The translations under genes were made by a program, and so were the position numbers. Under the pieces are notes generated by a model that saw only the letters and a list, made by a program, of their open reading frames with translations, had not been told where the DNA came from and did no database searches. A stretch of DNA of 64,000 nucleotides from Chondrus crispus (lineage: Eukaryota > Rhodophyta > Florideophyceae > Gigartinales > Gigartinaceae): positions 1 to 64,000 of the forward strand of contig NW_005179175.1 of assembly GCF_000350225.1 (NCBI RefSeq), written 5' to 3'. This document shows, in pieces, positions 22,576 through 31,978 of the stretch. Each line of letters begins with the position of its first letter. Position 1 is the first letter of the stretch.

Positions 22576-24744
22576 TCACATGCTTTGGGCAGCTTTGCAC
22601 TCGGAAAGCCCAACCATGCCCACGAACTTTTCAAACAGCACGCGACCAAGTGGTTTGGTCAGCATATCGGCTGGCATTTCTGTTGTCGGACAATGGTACA
22701 ATGTGACCAGTTTTCGCTGCACCGCATCTCGAACAAAATGATACGTAATATCAATGTGCTTGTTCCGACGATTTGTAGATTCGTTCTGAGCAAACGCAAT
22801 CGTACCAGCGTTGTCACATCCAACGCGAATTGTTGGATCCGAATTCGCACCAAGTACATCAGCATGGAAACGTCGAAGCCACGCAGCCTCTTTGCATGCT
22901 TCACTGAGTGCGATGTATTCTGCCTCACAAGTAGACTTTGCAACTACTGTTTGTTTCCGGGAAGCCCAACTGATAGGCCCATCACAAAGCTTGAACACGT
23001 ACCCACTCGTTGATTTCCGTGATTCAAGGCATCCACCCCAATCTGCGTCGCTATACCCATGAAGTTCCGTACCAAGATCATCTTTACCAAACACTATTCC
23101 AAGATGCTGGGACCCACGCAAGTATCTCAAAACACGTTTCACACCTGTCCAATGCGAATCGTGAGGGTCGGCACAGTGTTGAGATAACTTTCCAATGGCA
23201 TACGCAATATCGGGGCGGGTCCCGACCATTAGGAACATTAGACATCCAATGGCCTGACGATATGGTTGAAAGCATGGGTTGTCATCAGTGCCAGTTTCGG
23301 CCACTTGCATTGTGACATGTCGAGACTGTTCCATCGGAGTAACGCAAGGATTGCATGCCGACATTTTGAACCGTTTCAGTACTGCTTGGGCATACTTCGA
23401 CTGCGTGACGGTCAGGACGTGTTTAGAACGTATACGGTCGATCTCTAGACCAATACAAGTCTTCGCCTCGCCAAGGTCTTTCATATCGAATCGTTTGTTG
23501 AGTTCATTTTTCATCCATAATATGGCCTCCAAGTCACTTCCAGCTAGCAGCAGATCGTCCACGTACAACGCGATAATCATGATGACATTGCCTTGACGTC
23601 GAATGTAAAGACATGGGTCGCTGCGTGTAGTGTTGAAACCAAGTTCAGTGATCAGAAACTCATCGATCTTACTATGCCATTGGCGATGGGCTTGCTTAAG
23701 ACCATAGATTGCTTTCAAAAGTTTACACACCGAATCAGGTTTGACTTTGTCGATGCATCCTTCAGGTTGCTCCATGTAGATTTCTTCGTGAAGTTCACCG
23801 TTGAGGAAGGCAGTCACCACGTCCATCTGATGCAGCTCAAGGTCAAAGTGCGCAACCAGTGCCAGCAGCAGACGGATAGTTGTGAACTTGATGACAGGGG
23901 CGAAAGTTTCAGTGTAATCGATGCCTTCTACTTGTTGAAAGCCTCGTGCCACAAGACGTCCCTTTGCAGTTTCGACCAATTTTCCGGACTCGTCAGGAAG
24001 TTGCTTCACTCCGAAAACCCACCTGGACGTCAGGACGTTTGATGCTTGAGATCTTGGAACAAGTGTCCATGTTTTGTTTTTGTGTTGTGAAGCAAGTTCT
24101 TTGTCGATGCCCTTCTGCCAGAAGCGAGCTTTTGGAGAATCCATAGCTTGCTTGTACGAGTTTGGGATTTCCGTTATCACATGGGCGTGGCTAAGGAGTC
24201 CAGCAGTCACCAAAGCTGCTGCCCACCACGCCCCAGGCGTTTTGCGAATGCGAGTGGACCGACGGAGATTAGTTGGCGGATCAATAGTTTCTTCCTCAAC
24301 TACGTGTTGCTCAACTGTTTCGGTAGTTTCGTCCTCCCCTGCAGTTGGGGAGGAGTTGGAGGATTCATCAGAGTCTTGTTGTTCATCCGGCGATGATGCT
24401 TCTGATGCCACTGCATCATTTTCTGCAACTTCCTCATCGATGTTCAAGTTGATTGTGTCATCATCAGTTGTAGCCTCCTCGTTTGTATCCATCGGTTCAC
24501 CAGATTTGCCTCCCGTGGACTCGTCAAAAGTAACATCTCTGGATACGATCACTTTGTGCAAATCACCATCCCACAACTTGTAAGCTTTCGTATTTTCAGC
24601 ATACCCTAGAAACATTGCCTCCTTTGCACGGGCGTCAAGTTTCTGGATGTTGTGTTTTGGTAATGTATACCAACACTTTGAACCGAAAACACGCAAATGA
24701 CCAACATTTGGCACAGATTTCATCCATAAGTGGTAGGGGGTCAT
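22576..24744 (-). CDS. Copia-1 pol, integrase end, reverse transcriptase and RNase H (left copy)
   Basis: The frame is open for 722 codons. It starts at the end of integrase (YHLWMKSVPNVGHLRVFGSK), passes an acidic variable linker, then the RT domain with catalytic YVDD near residues 394-397 (IALYVDDLLLAG). RNase H follows with GYSDADWGG, CEAEYIAL and CDNAGT, and the conserved end ADMLTKPLGR. The ATG overlaps the stop of the upstream ORF as ATGA, and the two are in different frames. In the copia-2 element at 45375 the same region is one ORF, so this is either an inherited -1 lesion or a translation re-start. RT and RNase H residues look intact. Confidence 0.9.
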   Translation of the reverse strand: MTPYHLWMKSVPNVGHLRVFGSKCWYTLPKHNIQKLDARAKEAMFLGYAENTKAYKLWDGDLHKVIVSRDVTFDESTGGKSGEPMDTNEEATTDDDTINLNIDEEVAENDAVASEASSPDEQQDSDESSNSSPTAGEDETTETVEQHVVEEETIDPPTNLRRSTRIRKTPGAWWAAALVTAGLLSHAHVITEIPNSYKQAMDSPKARFWQKGIDKELASQHKNKTWTLVPRSQASNVLTSRWVFGVKQLPDESGKLVETAKGRLVARGFQQVEGIDYTETFAPVIKFTTIRLLLALVAHFDLELHQMDVVTAFLNGELHEEIYMEQPEGCIDKVKPDSVCKLLKAIYGLKQAHRQWHSKIDEFLITELGFNTTRSDPCLYIRRQGNVIMIIALYVDDLLLAGSDLEAILWMKNELNKRFDMKDLGEAKTCIGLEIDRIRSKHVLTVTQSKYAQAVLKRFKMSACNPCVTPMEQSRHVTMQVAETGTDDNPCFQPYRQAIGCLMFLMVGTRPDIAYAIGKLSQHCADPHDSHWTGVKRVLRYLRGSQHLGIVFGKDDLGTELHGYSDADWGGCLESRKSTSGYVFKLCDGPISWASRKQTVVAKSTCEAEYIALSEACKEAAWLRRFHADVLGANSDPTIRVGCDNAGTIAFAQNESTNRRNKHIDITYHFVRDAVQRKLVTLYHCPTTEMPADMLTKPLGRVLFEKFVGMVGLSECKAAQSM

Positions 24745-26247
24745 CTTGGGGGAATGGCACGTGACGTGACTCGATTTCGAACGTACACTGCATTGGCAAG
24801 TGCTTCTGCCCAGAACCCCTTTGTAACTTTCTTGTGCGCTAGCATGGAGCGCACCAAGTTTACCAAAGTTCTGTTCAGTCGCTCGGCGACGCCATTTTGC
24901 TCCGGTGTGTACGCGGTCGTCATTTGATGCTGAGTACCATTTGCAATCAGAAAAGACTTAAACTCCGTGGACAGATACTCACCACCTCGATCGGTGCGAA
25001 GCACTTTGATCTTGCGACCAGTGTGAGTCTGAGCAAGTTGTGCAAACATTTTGTATCGTTCAAATGCTTCTGATTTATGGTGTATAGGGTACACTACTGA
25101 CCAGTTTGAGTGATCATCTATGAAGGTAATGAAGTACTTGGCACCACCAATGGACTGCACCTCTAAGGGGCCACAAACATCAGAGTGAACTAAGTCTAGA
25201 CAGAAGTATGCCTGCCTCGAGGACCGCTCTTTTGGGATCACAGATCGAGTGGCTTTGCCGTAGACGCACGCAGAACATTTTTCAGAGATGCAATCATTGT
25301 CAGTGTTGTTAATTTTGTTAGCCTCATTACCAAGTAGTTTGACTCCACTTACCACATTGTCACGAATCATCGAAGCAATACCTTGAGAATGCACATGTGC
25401 AAAGCGCTCATGCCACGTTTGCAGGGTGGCAGCATGTGCAGATCCGATGTCACTGACGATGTCGAGAACGTAAAGTTCTCCAACCAATGTCGCAGTCGCC
25501 ACTACAGTTGAGCCTCGTCTGATCATGCATTTTCCATTTTCAAACCCAACTTTCAGTCCAAGTTCAGTCATTCGACTGACAGAGAGCAGAGAGAACGCAA
25601 AGTCCGGAACGTGCAATACATCCGTCAACTTGCACGGTTCGATGCGGCCATTCACATTTAACTTCAAGTGAACGTCACCACGGCCGGCAACCTTTGCACT
25701 AGCCTTGGTTCCCATCTGAACAGAGGCGGATTCAAGTGGCTCATACGTCGCAAACAGAGATCGGTCATATGTAATATGAGCTGTACAAGCTGAATCTACG
25801 AGCCACGAAGGGGACATCTCCAGATCGTTCGTGTGCGAAGCTTTCGACATCAGACATGTGAAGTCGACGCTGTTTACAACCATGTCGGGATCAGGTTTCT
25901 GTGTGACAAATGCAGATTGTTTCCGCTGAGACATACGCGGTTTATATCCGCTAGGAGGAGCCGGGCGACGCCCATTCAAATCCTTTCCCCAGCAGCGGGT
26001 TGCCGTATGGCCTGTATGACCGCAGTTCGTGCATTTGTAATCGTTTATGTCCCGATTGTTCGGGGCACGATTAACCAGAGCCGATGTCTGTGAGGAGCTA
26101 GACTTCATGTTTGCTCGTTGCTCTTCCTGCAGCAGACGACTTTTCACAAAGTCCAAACTGAATATCTTTTCCTCATTACCGAGAGCATCAAGTGCAACGA
26201 TGAGAGCCTCGAAACGGGCAGGCAGACCGTTGAGCACTGCCATGGCC
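24741..26247 (-). CDS. Copia-1 gag (C-part), protease and integrase (left copy), cut by a solo LTR
   Basis: The ORF begins at the LTR b insertion point, in gag at MAVLNGLPARFEAL. Domains: gag C-part, a CCHC knuckle CTNCGHTGHTATRC, and protease with active site VDSACTAH (D-S-A, where copia-2 has D-S-G; both fit the family pattern). Integrase has its HHCC zinc domain (WHERFAHVH, then CSACVYGKA) and core residues in HSDVCG, RTDRGGEY and NGVAERLN. It ends at AIPPR, four bases into the next ORF. The missing gag N-terminus is at 27512-27962 on the far side of the solo LTR, so the copy is disrupted. Relative to the right copy it lacks 24 bases just before the protease motif. Confidence 0.9.
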
Positions 26248-27511
26248 TATTGAAAATGTGCGACCACATGCTGTTATCTGAAAAGGTCAAAATCGAGTGA
26301 CACGTGTACATGACTGCACGGTCCGGGCGCTCTTACCCATATCACGACATGACACGTGTAAAATCCCAGATTTTGGGGTTCCGGGGACGAAAGTGGCCTC
26401 TCGGAGGGTCATGCAAATTTGCATAGTTTTGCCAAGTGGAACCTTGGCCCGTAGCACTATAGACTACACAGGAAATACTGCAATTCTATTGGCCCTCAGG
26501 TCTAATGCTGCAAATCTATTGGTCGAGCGTTGTCCACGTGTGCCTCATTGGCCTTGTGATGTACTTTAAATGGCCTGTATATGCCATAATTACGTTGTTT
26601 TGGGGGTTTCAAGTGGTTTGTCATGGTTGTAATGGGTAATTGCATGGGGCCCCCGGGCGGGACACATGTATGCCGTGTACACATGTACACGTCGCCAGGT
26701 GGATTCGTGTACGTACACATGTACACGCATCCAGGTGTATGCACATGAGGGTTTACAGTTTTACAGTGTCAGACTGTTTGCGATCCTGCGCGTGTCCGAG
26801 TACAGTACATGTGAATCAAAAGTACAACAAGTACTTCTCGCGAGAGGAATACAGTTGTGCGATTATTCTGTGTATTCGTCACGCTGTATGCGAGTCTTGC
26901 GTGAGCACGCGCCGTTGCACTGTGCTCTCGTCATGGTGCGCCGTTGGATGCAAGTTCATGACAGTACTCGTGTGATTTACATGTATTCTCATGTGAGTTG
27001 TGTAGAAAGTCTGGATGCACATTGTTATAACTTGCCATAATTATCTGACAGTGCTTGGCGAAATTAGTAAGGTGAGAAACAAGGATACGTATGGCGATTG
27101 TGATATGAAAGACGTTTGCGTTGTTGGAAATAGACAAGTGCCAAGTTGTTCGTTGCACAACAATGAAGTCTGGCATGACTGGATGCAGATTAGTAAGGTG
27201 TGAAACAGTTGCATTCATAGGGCCATGGTTTACAGTCATTTGGAATGTGTAGAAATAGTTGTGAGCTAATAGTTACGAATCGATTCGTAAGGTGGAAATC
27301 GAACAGTATAGTCGGGCCACAAGAGGACCGCGCTTGGTCGCGCATAGTAGAGTATGGTTTACTGGCAGTCGGAGTAGAGCGATAGTGTAGCACTCGAAGT
27401 GTATAAGTATCGCAGGAAAACGGCTTCAAAGAAAACCTCGGCACCAACTCCTTCACTCACACACATCAACCTGCCTTCCTTCTTTCCCTTGCCCCTCCGA
27501 ACCTACCATTA
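26248..27511 (+). mobile_element. Copia-1 LTR b, solo LTR inserted in gag
   Basis: A complete 1264-bp LTR (TATTGAAAATG to CCTACCATTA) lies opposite to the element around it. TGGCC flanks both sides (26243-26247 and 27512-27516), and removing the LTR plus one TGGCC restores continuous gag. No primer site or polypurine tract adjoins it, so it is a solo LTR left by recombination between the LTRs of a former insertion. Confidence 0.95.
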
Positions 27512-27962
27512 TGGCCATCTCCTTGTCATCGATGTTTACGCTCATTGACTTGAGGATGGCTGCCAGCTGCTTGACACGATTGATGTATGCAAGCACCTTT
27601 TCACCGGAAAGCATCTTCACAGTGTAGAACTCACGACGTGCAGCTAGTTTGTTCAGCAAAGTGTGCCTCTCAAACACGTTCTCAATAGCTTCCCACATCT
27701 CATGAGCAGTATCAACATCACGTACATGCTCAAGATGCTCATCTGATAGGGAGAGACCAATCAGTGCTTTAGCTTTACTGTCACCTCTGATCCACTTCTT
27801 ACGCTCTTCCGCGCGTTCCTCACTTGGAACTCTTCCCTCAACGATGTATTGGTCAACATCACGTAGAGCAAGCAGAAGTTGTATTTTCTGCTTCCACACG
27901 TAGAAGTTGGAGTCCGTCAGTTTGTCGATTCTGATGGATCCTCCTCCTCCTTGATCTTCCAT
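27512..27962 (-). pseudogene. Copia-1 gag N-terminal part (left copy)
   Basis: ATG at 27962. It encodes MEDQGGGGSIRIDKLTDSN and the typical copia gag core (FYVWKQKIQLLLALRD, a UBN2-like region with FERHTLLNKLAARREFY and VLAYINRVKQLA). It breaks at DDKEMA where solo LTR b is inserted. The copia-2 gag at 45375 aligns throughout without a break. Gag would form the particle. Confidence 0.9.
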
Positions 27963-28002
27963 TTTAGTGCAAACAAACTTCAAGTATTCGAAAATCCGTT
28001 TG

Positions 28003-28052
28003 GGGATCCCAAGCCGTTAACCGATAGTCAACACAATGGCAAGCCCACCCGT
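28003..28052 (-). promoter_or_regulatory. 50-bp leader block identical in two copia families
   Basis: On the minus strand it starts ACGGGTGGGCTTGCC and ends CTTGGGATCCC. By eye it is identical at 35910-35959 (-), 42502-42551 (+) and 45279-45328 (+), though flanking leader and gag differ between families. It contains palindromes GTTAAC and GGGATCCC. It may be an RNA dimer or packaging signal. In copia-1 it is directly preceded by TTTCTTAG, a possible 3' splice site. Confidence 0.75.
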
Positions 28053-28134
28053 CTAAGAAATTCGATATGAATACTATGAAGTTGCACTAGGAGAAATTTG
28101 CGAACAGATATGTGAATTTATTTGGATGAAATCC

Positions 28135-28806
28135 CTAACTATTCTGTTCACAAACTACCTTTAAGTGTGCCGCACCGTTCTCGTGGCACTTCAGGTGCCC
28201 GTGAGACTCAAAGACGCGATTGCAAGGGATACAACGCGGAGTCTCCTTAGCGTTGGCAACTTGAATGCGATGAGACCTAGACTGAATGTGGTCGTAAAAG
28301 GCCTTCGCACTATTGCCACTAACGCCGCACACTTTACAATACCGCTTATACCGCGGGCACACCTTACGATTCCTCTTGCGCTCACGCTTAAACTCTTTAT
28401 CCGCGAGAACAGCTGCTTTCCGAGCAGAAAGTCGATGCGTAGTTCTCTTTATTGGTGCGGGAACAGAGCGCGGAATACGAGGAATCCTATATGGTGCGCA
28501 ACTCGAGGACGGACCCGGAAGCGCGAGCCGAGGTGAAGGTTGATCCTCAGGCTCAAGCACCTCAACGGATACGACCTCCGATGTCCGAACCGTTCGACCG
28601 GTGACCAGCTTCCCAGGCGCAGAGCGCACCGGTACTAATTCCAGATCTAACACAACCCCGTAAAAACAGGTATTCACAATAAGGAATATGAAGATAATCG
28701 TCAGTAACAGATTTTGGAATTATTGCTCTTAAGAACCACCAAAACGTGCAAAGACAATCACTTAGATGTGTAGGAAATGGAAAGAAACTCAAAACTTACT
28801 TTGCAT
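28135..28806 (-). CDS. Two-zinc-finger accessory protein in the copia-1 leader (left copy)
   Basis: Between 5' LTR c and gag, on the sense strand, lies an open frame with two C2H2 fingers: CKVC ... HIQSRSH and CIPC ... HENGAAH. Both have the spacing C-X2-C-X12-H-X5-H, typical of U1/matrin/JAZ-type fingers that often bind RNA. A very basic stretch (KRERKRNRK) precedes them, after a Pro/Ser-rich N-terminus. The frame has no ATG. An ATG at 28806-28804 followed by AAA and GTAAGT (28799-28794), spliced to TTAG at 28647, enters the frame exactly. That gives 173 codons with the stop and a 153-bp intron. The same signals occur in element H. The function is not known; RNA binding for packaging or export is an inference. 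Confidence 0.7.
28647..28799 (-). other. Predicted intron in copia-1 leader (left copy)
   Basis: It runs from GTAAGT to TTAG with a TTACTGAC branch-like site inside. Length is 153 bp. It is identical in layout at 36554-36706 (-) and 51854-52006 (+). This is prediction only, without transcript data. Confidence 0.45.
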
Positions 28807-29169
28807 GAGAGAACGAAGAAAACCCAAATGCGAGATTGACGACGACGGCGGTAGCGGGAGCGGAAACGAAGACGAAGACCAAAGACAGAGACAGCAGCAA
28901 GAATCACAGCAAGAACAAAAGCCAAACCAAGAACGAAGACAACGAAGACAGCGGGGGCGATGACCAAAACCAATTCACACAAGAGAGCAAGAACGACAGC
29001 AGCAGCGAAAACCAAAACCAAGAACGACGGCAAGAACGAGAGCGACAACGACAGCGAGAAGACCAGCGGAAAGAACGACGAGAAACGGCAGCGAAAACGA
29101 CAGCGACAACGACGGCAGAAACAACGGAACGAGAACGACAGACTCATGCAGTGAAACGACAGCGAGGGA
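28800..29169 (-). repeat. Low-complexity GTCGTT-rich leader of copia-1 (left copy)
   Basis: Read on the element's sense strand this is almost free of A, with endless GTCGTT/TCGCTG/CTTGGT variants. The open frames on both strands (Arg/Gln-rich or Phe/Leu/Val-rich) are products of this bias. The same style of leader follows the primer site in F, G and H. Confidence 0.8.
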
Positions 29170-29183
29170 CTGGGCCCATAACC
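29170..29183 (-). promoter_or_regulatory. Primer-binding site of copia-1 (half-tRNA-iMet type), left copy
   Basis: GGTTATGGGCCCAG directly follows the LTR end ATTA on the minus strand. It is complementary to the anticodon stem and loop of initiator tRNA-Met (CTGGGCCCATAACC, CAT anticodon), as in Drosophila copia, which uses a cleaved half tRNA. Confidence 0.85.
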
Positions 29184-30447
29184 TAATGGTAGGTTCGGAG
29201 GGGCAAGGAAAAGAAGGAAGGCAGGTTGATGTGTGTGAGTGAAGGAGTTGGTGCCGAGGTTTACTTTGAAGCCGTTTTCCTGCAATACTTATACACTTGG
29301 AGTGCTACACTATCGCTCTACTCCGACTCCCAGTAAACCATACTCTACTATGCGCGACCAAGCGCGGTCCTCTTGTGGCCCGACCATACTGTTCGATTTC
29401 CACCTTACGAATCGATTCGTAACTATTAGCTCACAACTATTTCTACACATTCCAAATGACTGTAAACCATGGCCCTATGCATGCAACTGTTTCACACCTT
29501 ACTAATCTGCATCCAGTCATGCCAGACTTCATTGTTGTGCAACGAACAACTTGGCACTTGTCTATTTCCAACAACGCAAACGTCTTTCATATCACAATCG
29601 CCATACGTATCCTTGTTTCTCACCTTACTAATTTCGCCAAGCACTGTCAGATAATTATGGCAAGTTATAACAATGTGCATCCAGACTTTCTACACAACTC
29701 ACATGAGAATACATGTAAATCACACGAGTACTGTCATGAACTTGCATCCAACGGCGCACCATGACGAGAGCACAGTGCAACGGCGCGTGCTCACGCAAGA
29801 CTCGCATACAGCGTGACGCGTACACAGAATAATCGCACAACTGTATTCCTCTCGCGAGAAGTACTTGTTATACTTTTGATTCACATGTACTGTACTCGGA
29901 CACGCGCAGGATCGCAAACAGTCTGACACTGTAAAACTGTAAACCCTCATGTGCATACACCTGGATGCGTGTACATGTGTACGTACACGAATCCACCTGG
30001 CGACGTGTACATGTGTACACGGCATACATGTGTCCCGCCCGGGGGCCCCATGCAATTACCCATTACAACCATGACAAACCACTTGAAACCCCCAAAACAA
30101 CGTAATTATGGCATATACAGGCCATTTAAAGTACATCACAAGGCCAATGAGGCACACGTGGACAACGCTCGACCAATAGATTTGCAGCATTAGACCTGAG
30201 GGCCAATAGAATTGCAGTATTTCCTGTGTAGTCTATAGTGCTACGGGCCAAGGTTCCACTTGGCAAAACTATGCAAATTTGCATGACCCTCCGAGAGGCC
30301 ACTTTCGTCCCCGGAACCCCAAAATCTGGGATTTTACACGTGTCATGTCGTGATATGGGTAAGAGCGCCCGGACCGTGCAGTCATGTACACGTGTCACTC
30401 GATTTTGACCTTTTCAGATAACAGCATGTGGTCGCACATTTTCAATA
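29184..30447 (-). mobile_element. Copia-1 LTR c, shared middle LTR of the array
   Basis: A 1264-bp LTR in minus orientation. To its left the primer site and leader show it acts as 5' LTR of the left element. To its right stands GGCCATGGCAG, the broken gag of the inverted pol segment, not the polypurine tract expected of a tandem array. This is the inversion breakpoint. Confidence 0.95.
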
Positions 30448-31978
30448 GGCCATGGCAGTGCTCAACGGTCTGCCTGCCCGTTTCGAGGCTCTCATCGTTG
30501 CACTTGATGCTCTCGGTAATGAGGAAAAGATATTCAGTTTGGACTTTGTGAAAAGTCGTCTGCTGCAGGAAGAGCAACGAGCAAACATGAAGTCTAGCTC
30601 CTCACAGACATCGGCTCTGGTTAATCGTGCCCCGAACAATCGGGACATAAACGATTACAAATGCACGAACTGCGGTCATACAGGCCATACGGCAACCCGC
30701 TGCTGGGGAAAGGATTTGAATGGGCGTCGCCCGGCTCCTCCTAGCGGATATAAACCGCGTATGTCTCAGCGGAAACAATCTGCATTTGTCACACAGAAAC
30801 CTGATCCCGACATGGTTGTAAACAGCGTCGACTTCACATGTCTGATGTCGAAAGCTTCGCACACGAACGATGTGGCCACATCTCCAGGGACATCTCCGGA
30901 GATGTCGCCTTCGTGGCTCGTAGATTCAGCTTGTACAGCTCATATTACATATGACCGATCTTTGTTTGCAACGTATGAGCCACTTGAATCCGCCTCTGTT
31001 CAGATGGGAACCAAGGCTAGTGCAAAGGTTGCCGGCCGTGGTGACGTTCACTTGAAGTTAAATGTGAATGGCCGCATCGAACCGTGCAAGTTGACGGATG
31101 TATTGCACGTTCCGGACTTTGCGTTCTCTCTGCTCTCAGTCAGTCGAATGACTGAACTTGGACTGAAAGTTGGGTTTGAAAATGGAAAATGCATGATCAG
31201 ACGAGGCTCAACTGTAGTGGCGACTGCGACATTGGTTGGAGAACTTTACGTTCTCGACATCGTCAGTGACATCGGATCTGCACATGCTGCCACCCTGCAA
31301 ACGTGGCATGAGCGCTTTGCACATGTGCATTCTCAAGGTATTGCTTCGATGATTCGTGACAATGTGGTAAGTGGAGTCAAACTACTTGGTAATGAGGCTA
31401 ACAAAATCAACAATACTGACAATGATTGCATCTCTGAAAAATGTTCTGCGTGCGTCTACGGCAAAGCCACTCGATCTGTGATCCCAAAAGAGCGGTCCTC
31501 GAGGCGGGCATACTTCTGTCTAGACTTAGTTCACTCTGATGTTTGTGGCCCCTTAGAGGTGCAGTCCATTGGTGGTGCCAAGTACTTCATTACCTTCATA
31601 GATGATCACTCAAACTGGTCAGTAGTGTACCCTATGCACCATAAATCAGAAGCATTTGAACGATACAAAATGTTTGCACAACTTGCTCAGACTCACACTG
31701 GTCGCAAGATCAAAGTGCTTCGCACCGATCGAGGTGGTGAGTATCTGTCCACGGAGTTTAAGTCTTTTCTGATTGCAAATGGTACTCAGCATCAAATGAC
31801 TACCGCGTACACACCGGAGCAAAATGGCGTCGCCGAGCGACTGAACAGAACTTTGGTAAACTTGGTGCGCTCCATGCTAGCGCACAAGAAAGTTACAAAG
31901 GGGTTCTGGGCAGAAGCACTTGCCAATGCAGTGTACGTTCGAAATCGAGTCACGTCACGTGCCATTCCCCCAAGATGA
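30448..31978 (+). CDS. Copia-1 gag (C-part), protease and integrase (right copy, inverted)
   Basis: This is the inverse of 24741-26247 with few changes. It starts with the gag codons that lay beside solo LTR b. Knuckle CTNCGHTGHTATRC, protease VDSACTAH and the integrase residues are present. It has 24 extra bases (a repeat of CATCTCC-type sequence near 30870-30900, residues near SPGTSPE) before the protease. It ends with the same ATGA overlap. No gag start is attached, so it cannot be expressed as a whole polyprotein. Confidence 0.9.

Noticed and set aside
26502..27511. Several 60-120-codon ORFs in copia-1 LTRs, repeated in every copy
   Set aside because: They recur only because LTRs are copied; no domain, both strands, no codon bias.
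28766..29186. Arg/Gln-rich protein on the + strand of the copia-1 leader
   Set aside because: It is antisense to the element and follows purely from the GTCGTT bias; same at 36673-37093 and 51467-51887.
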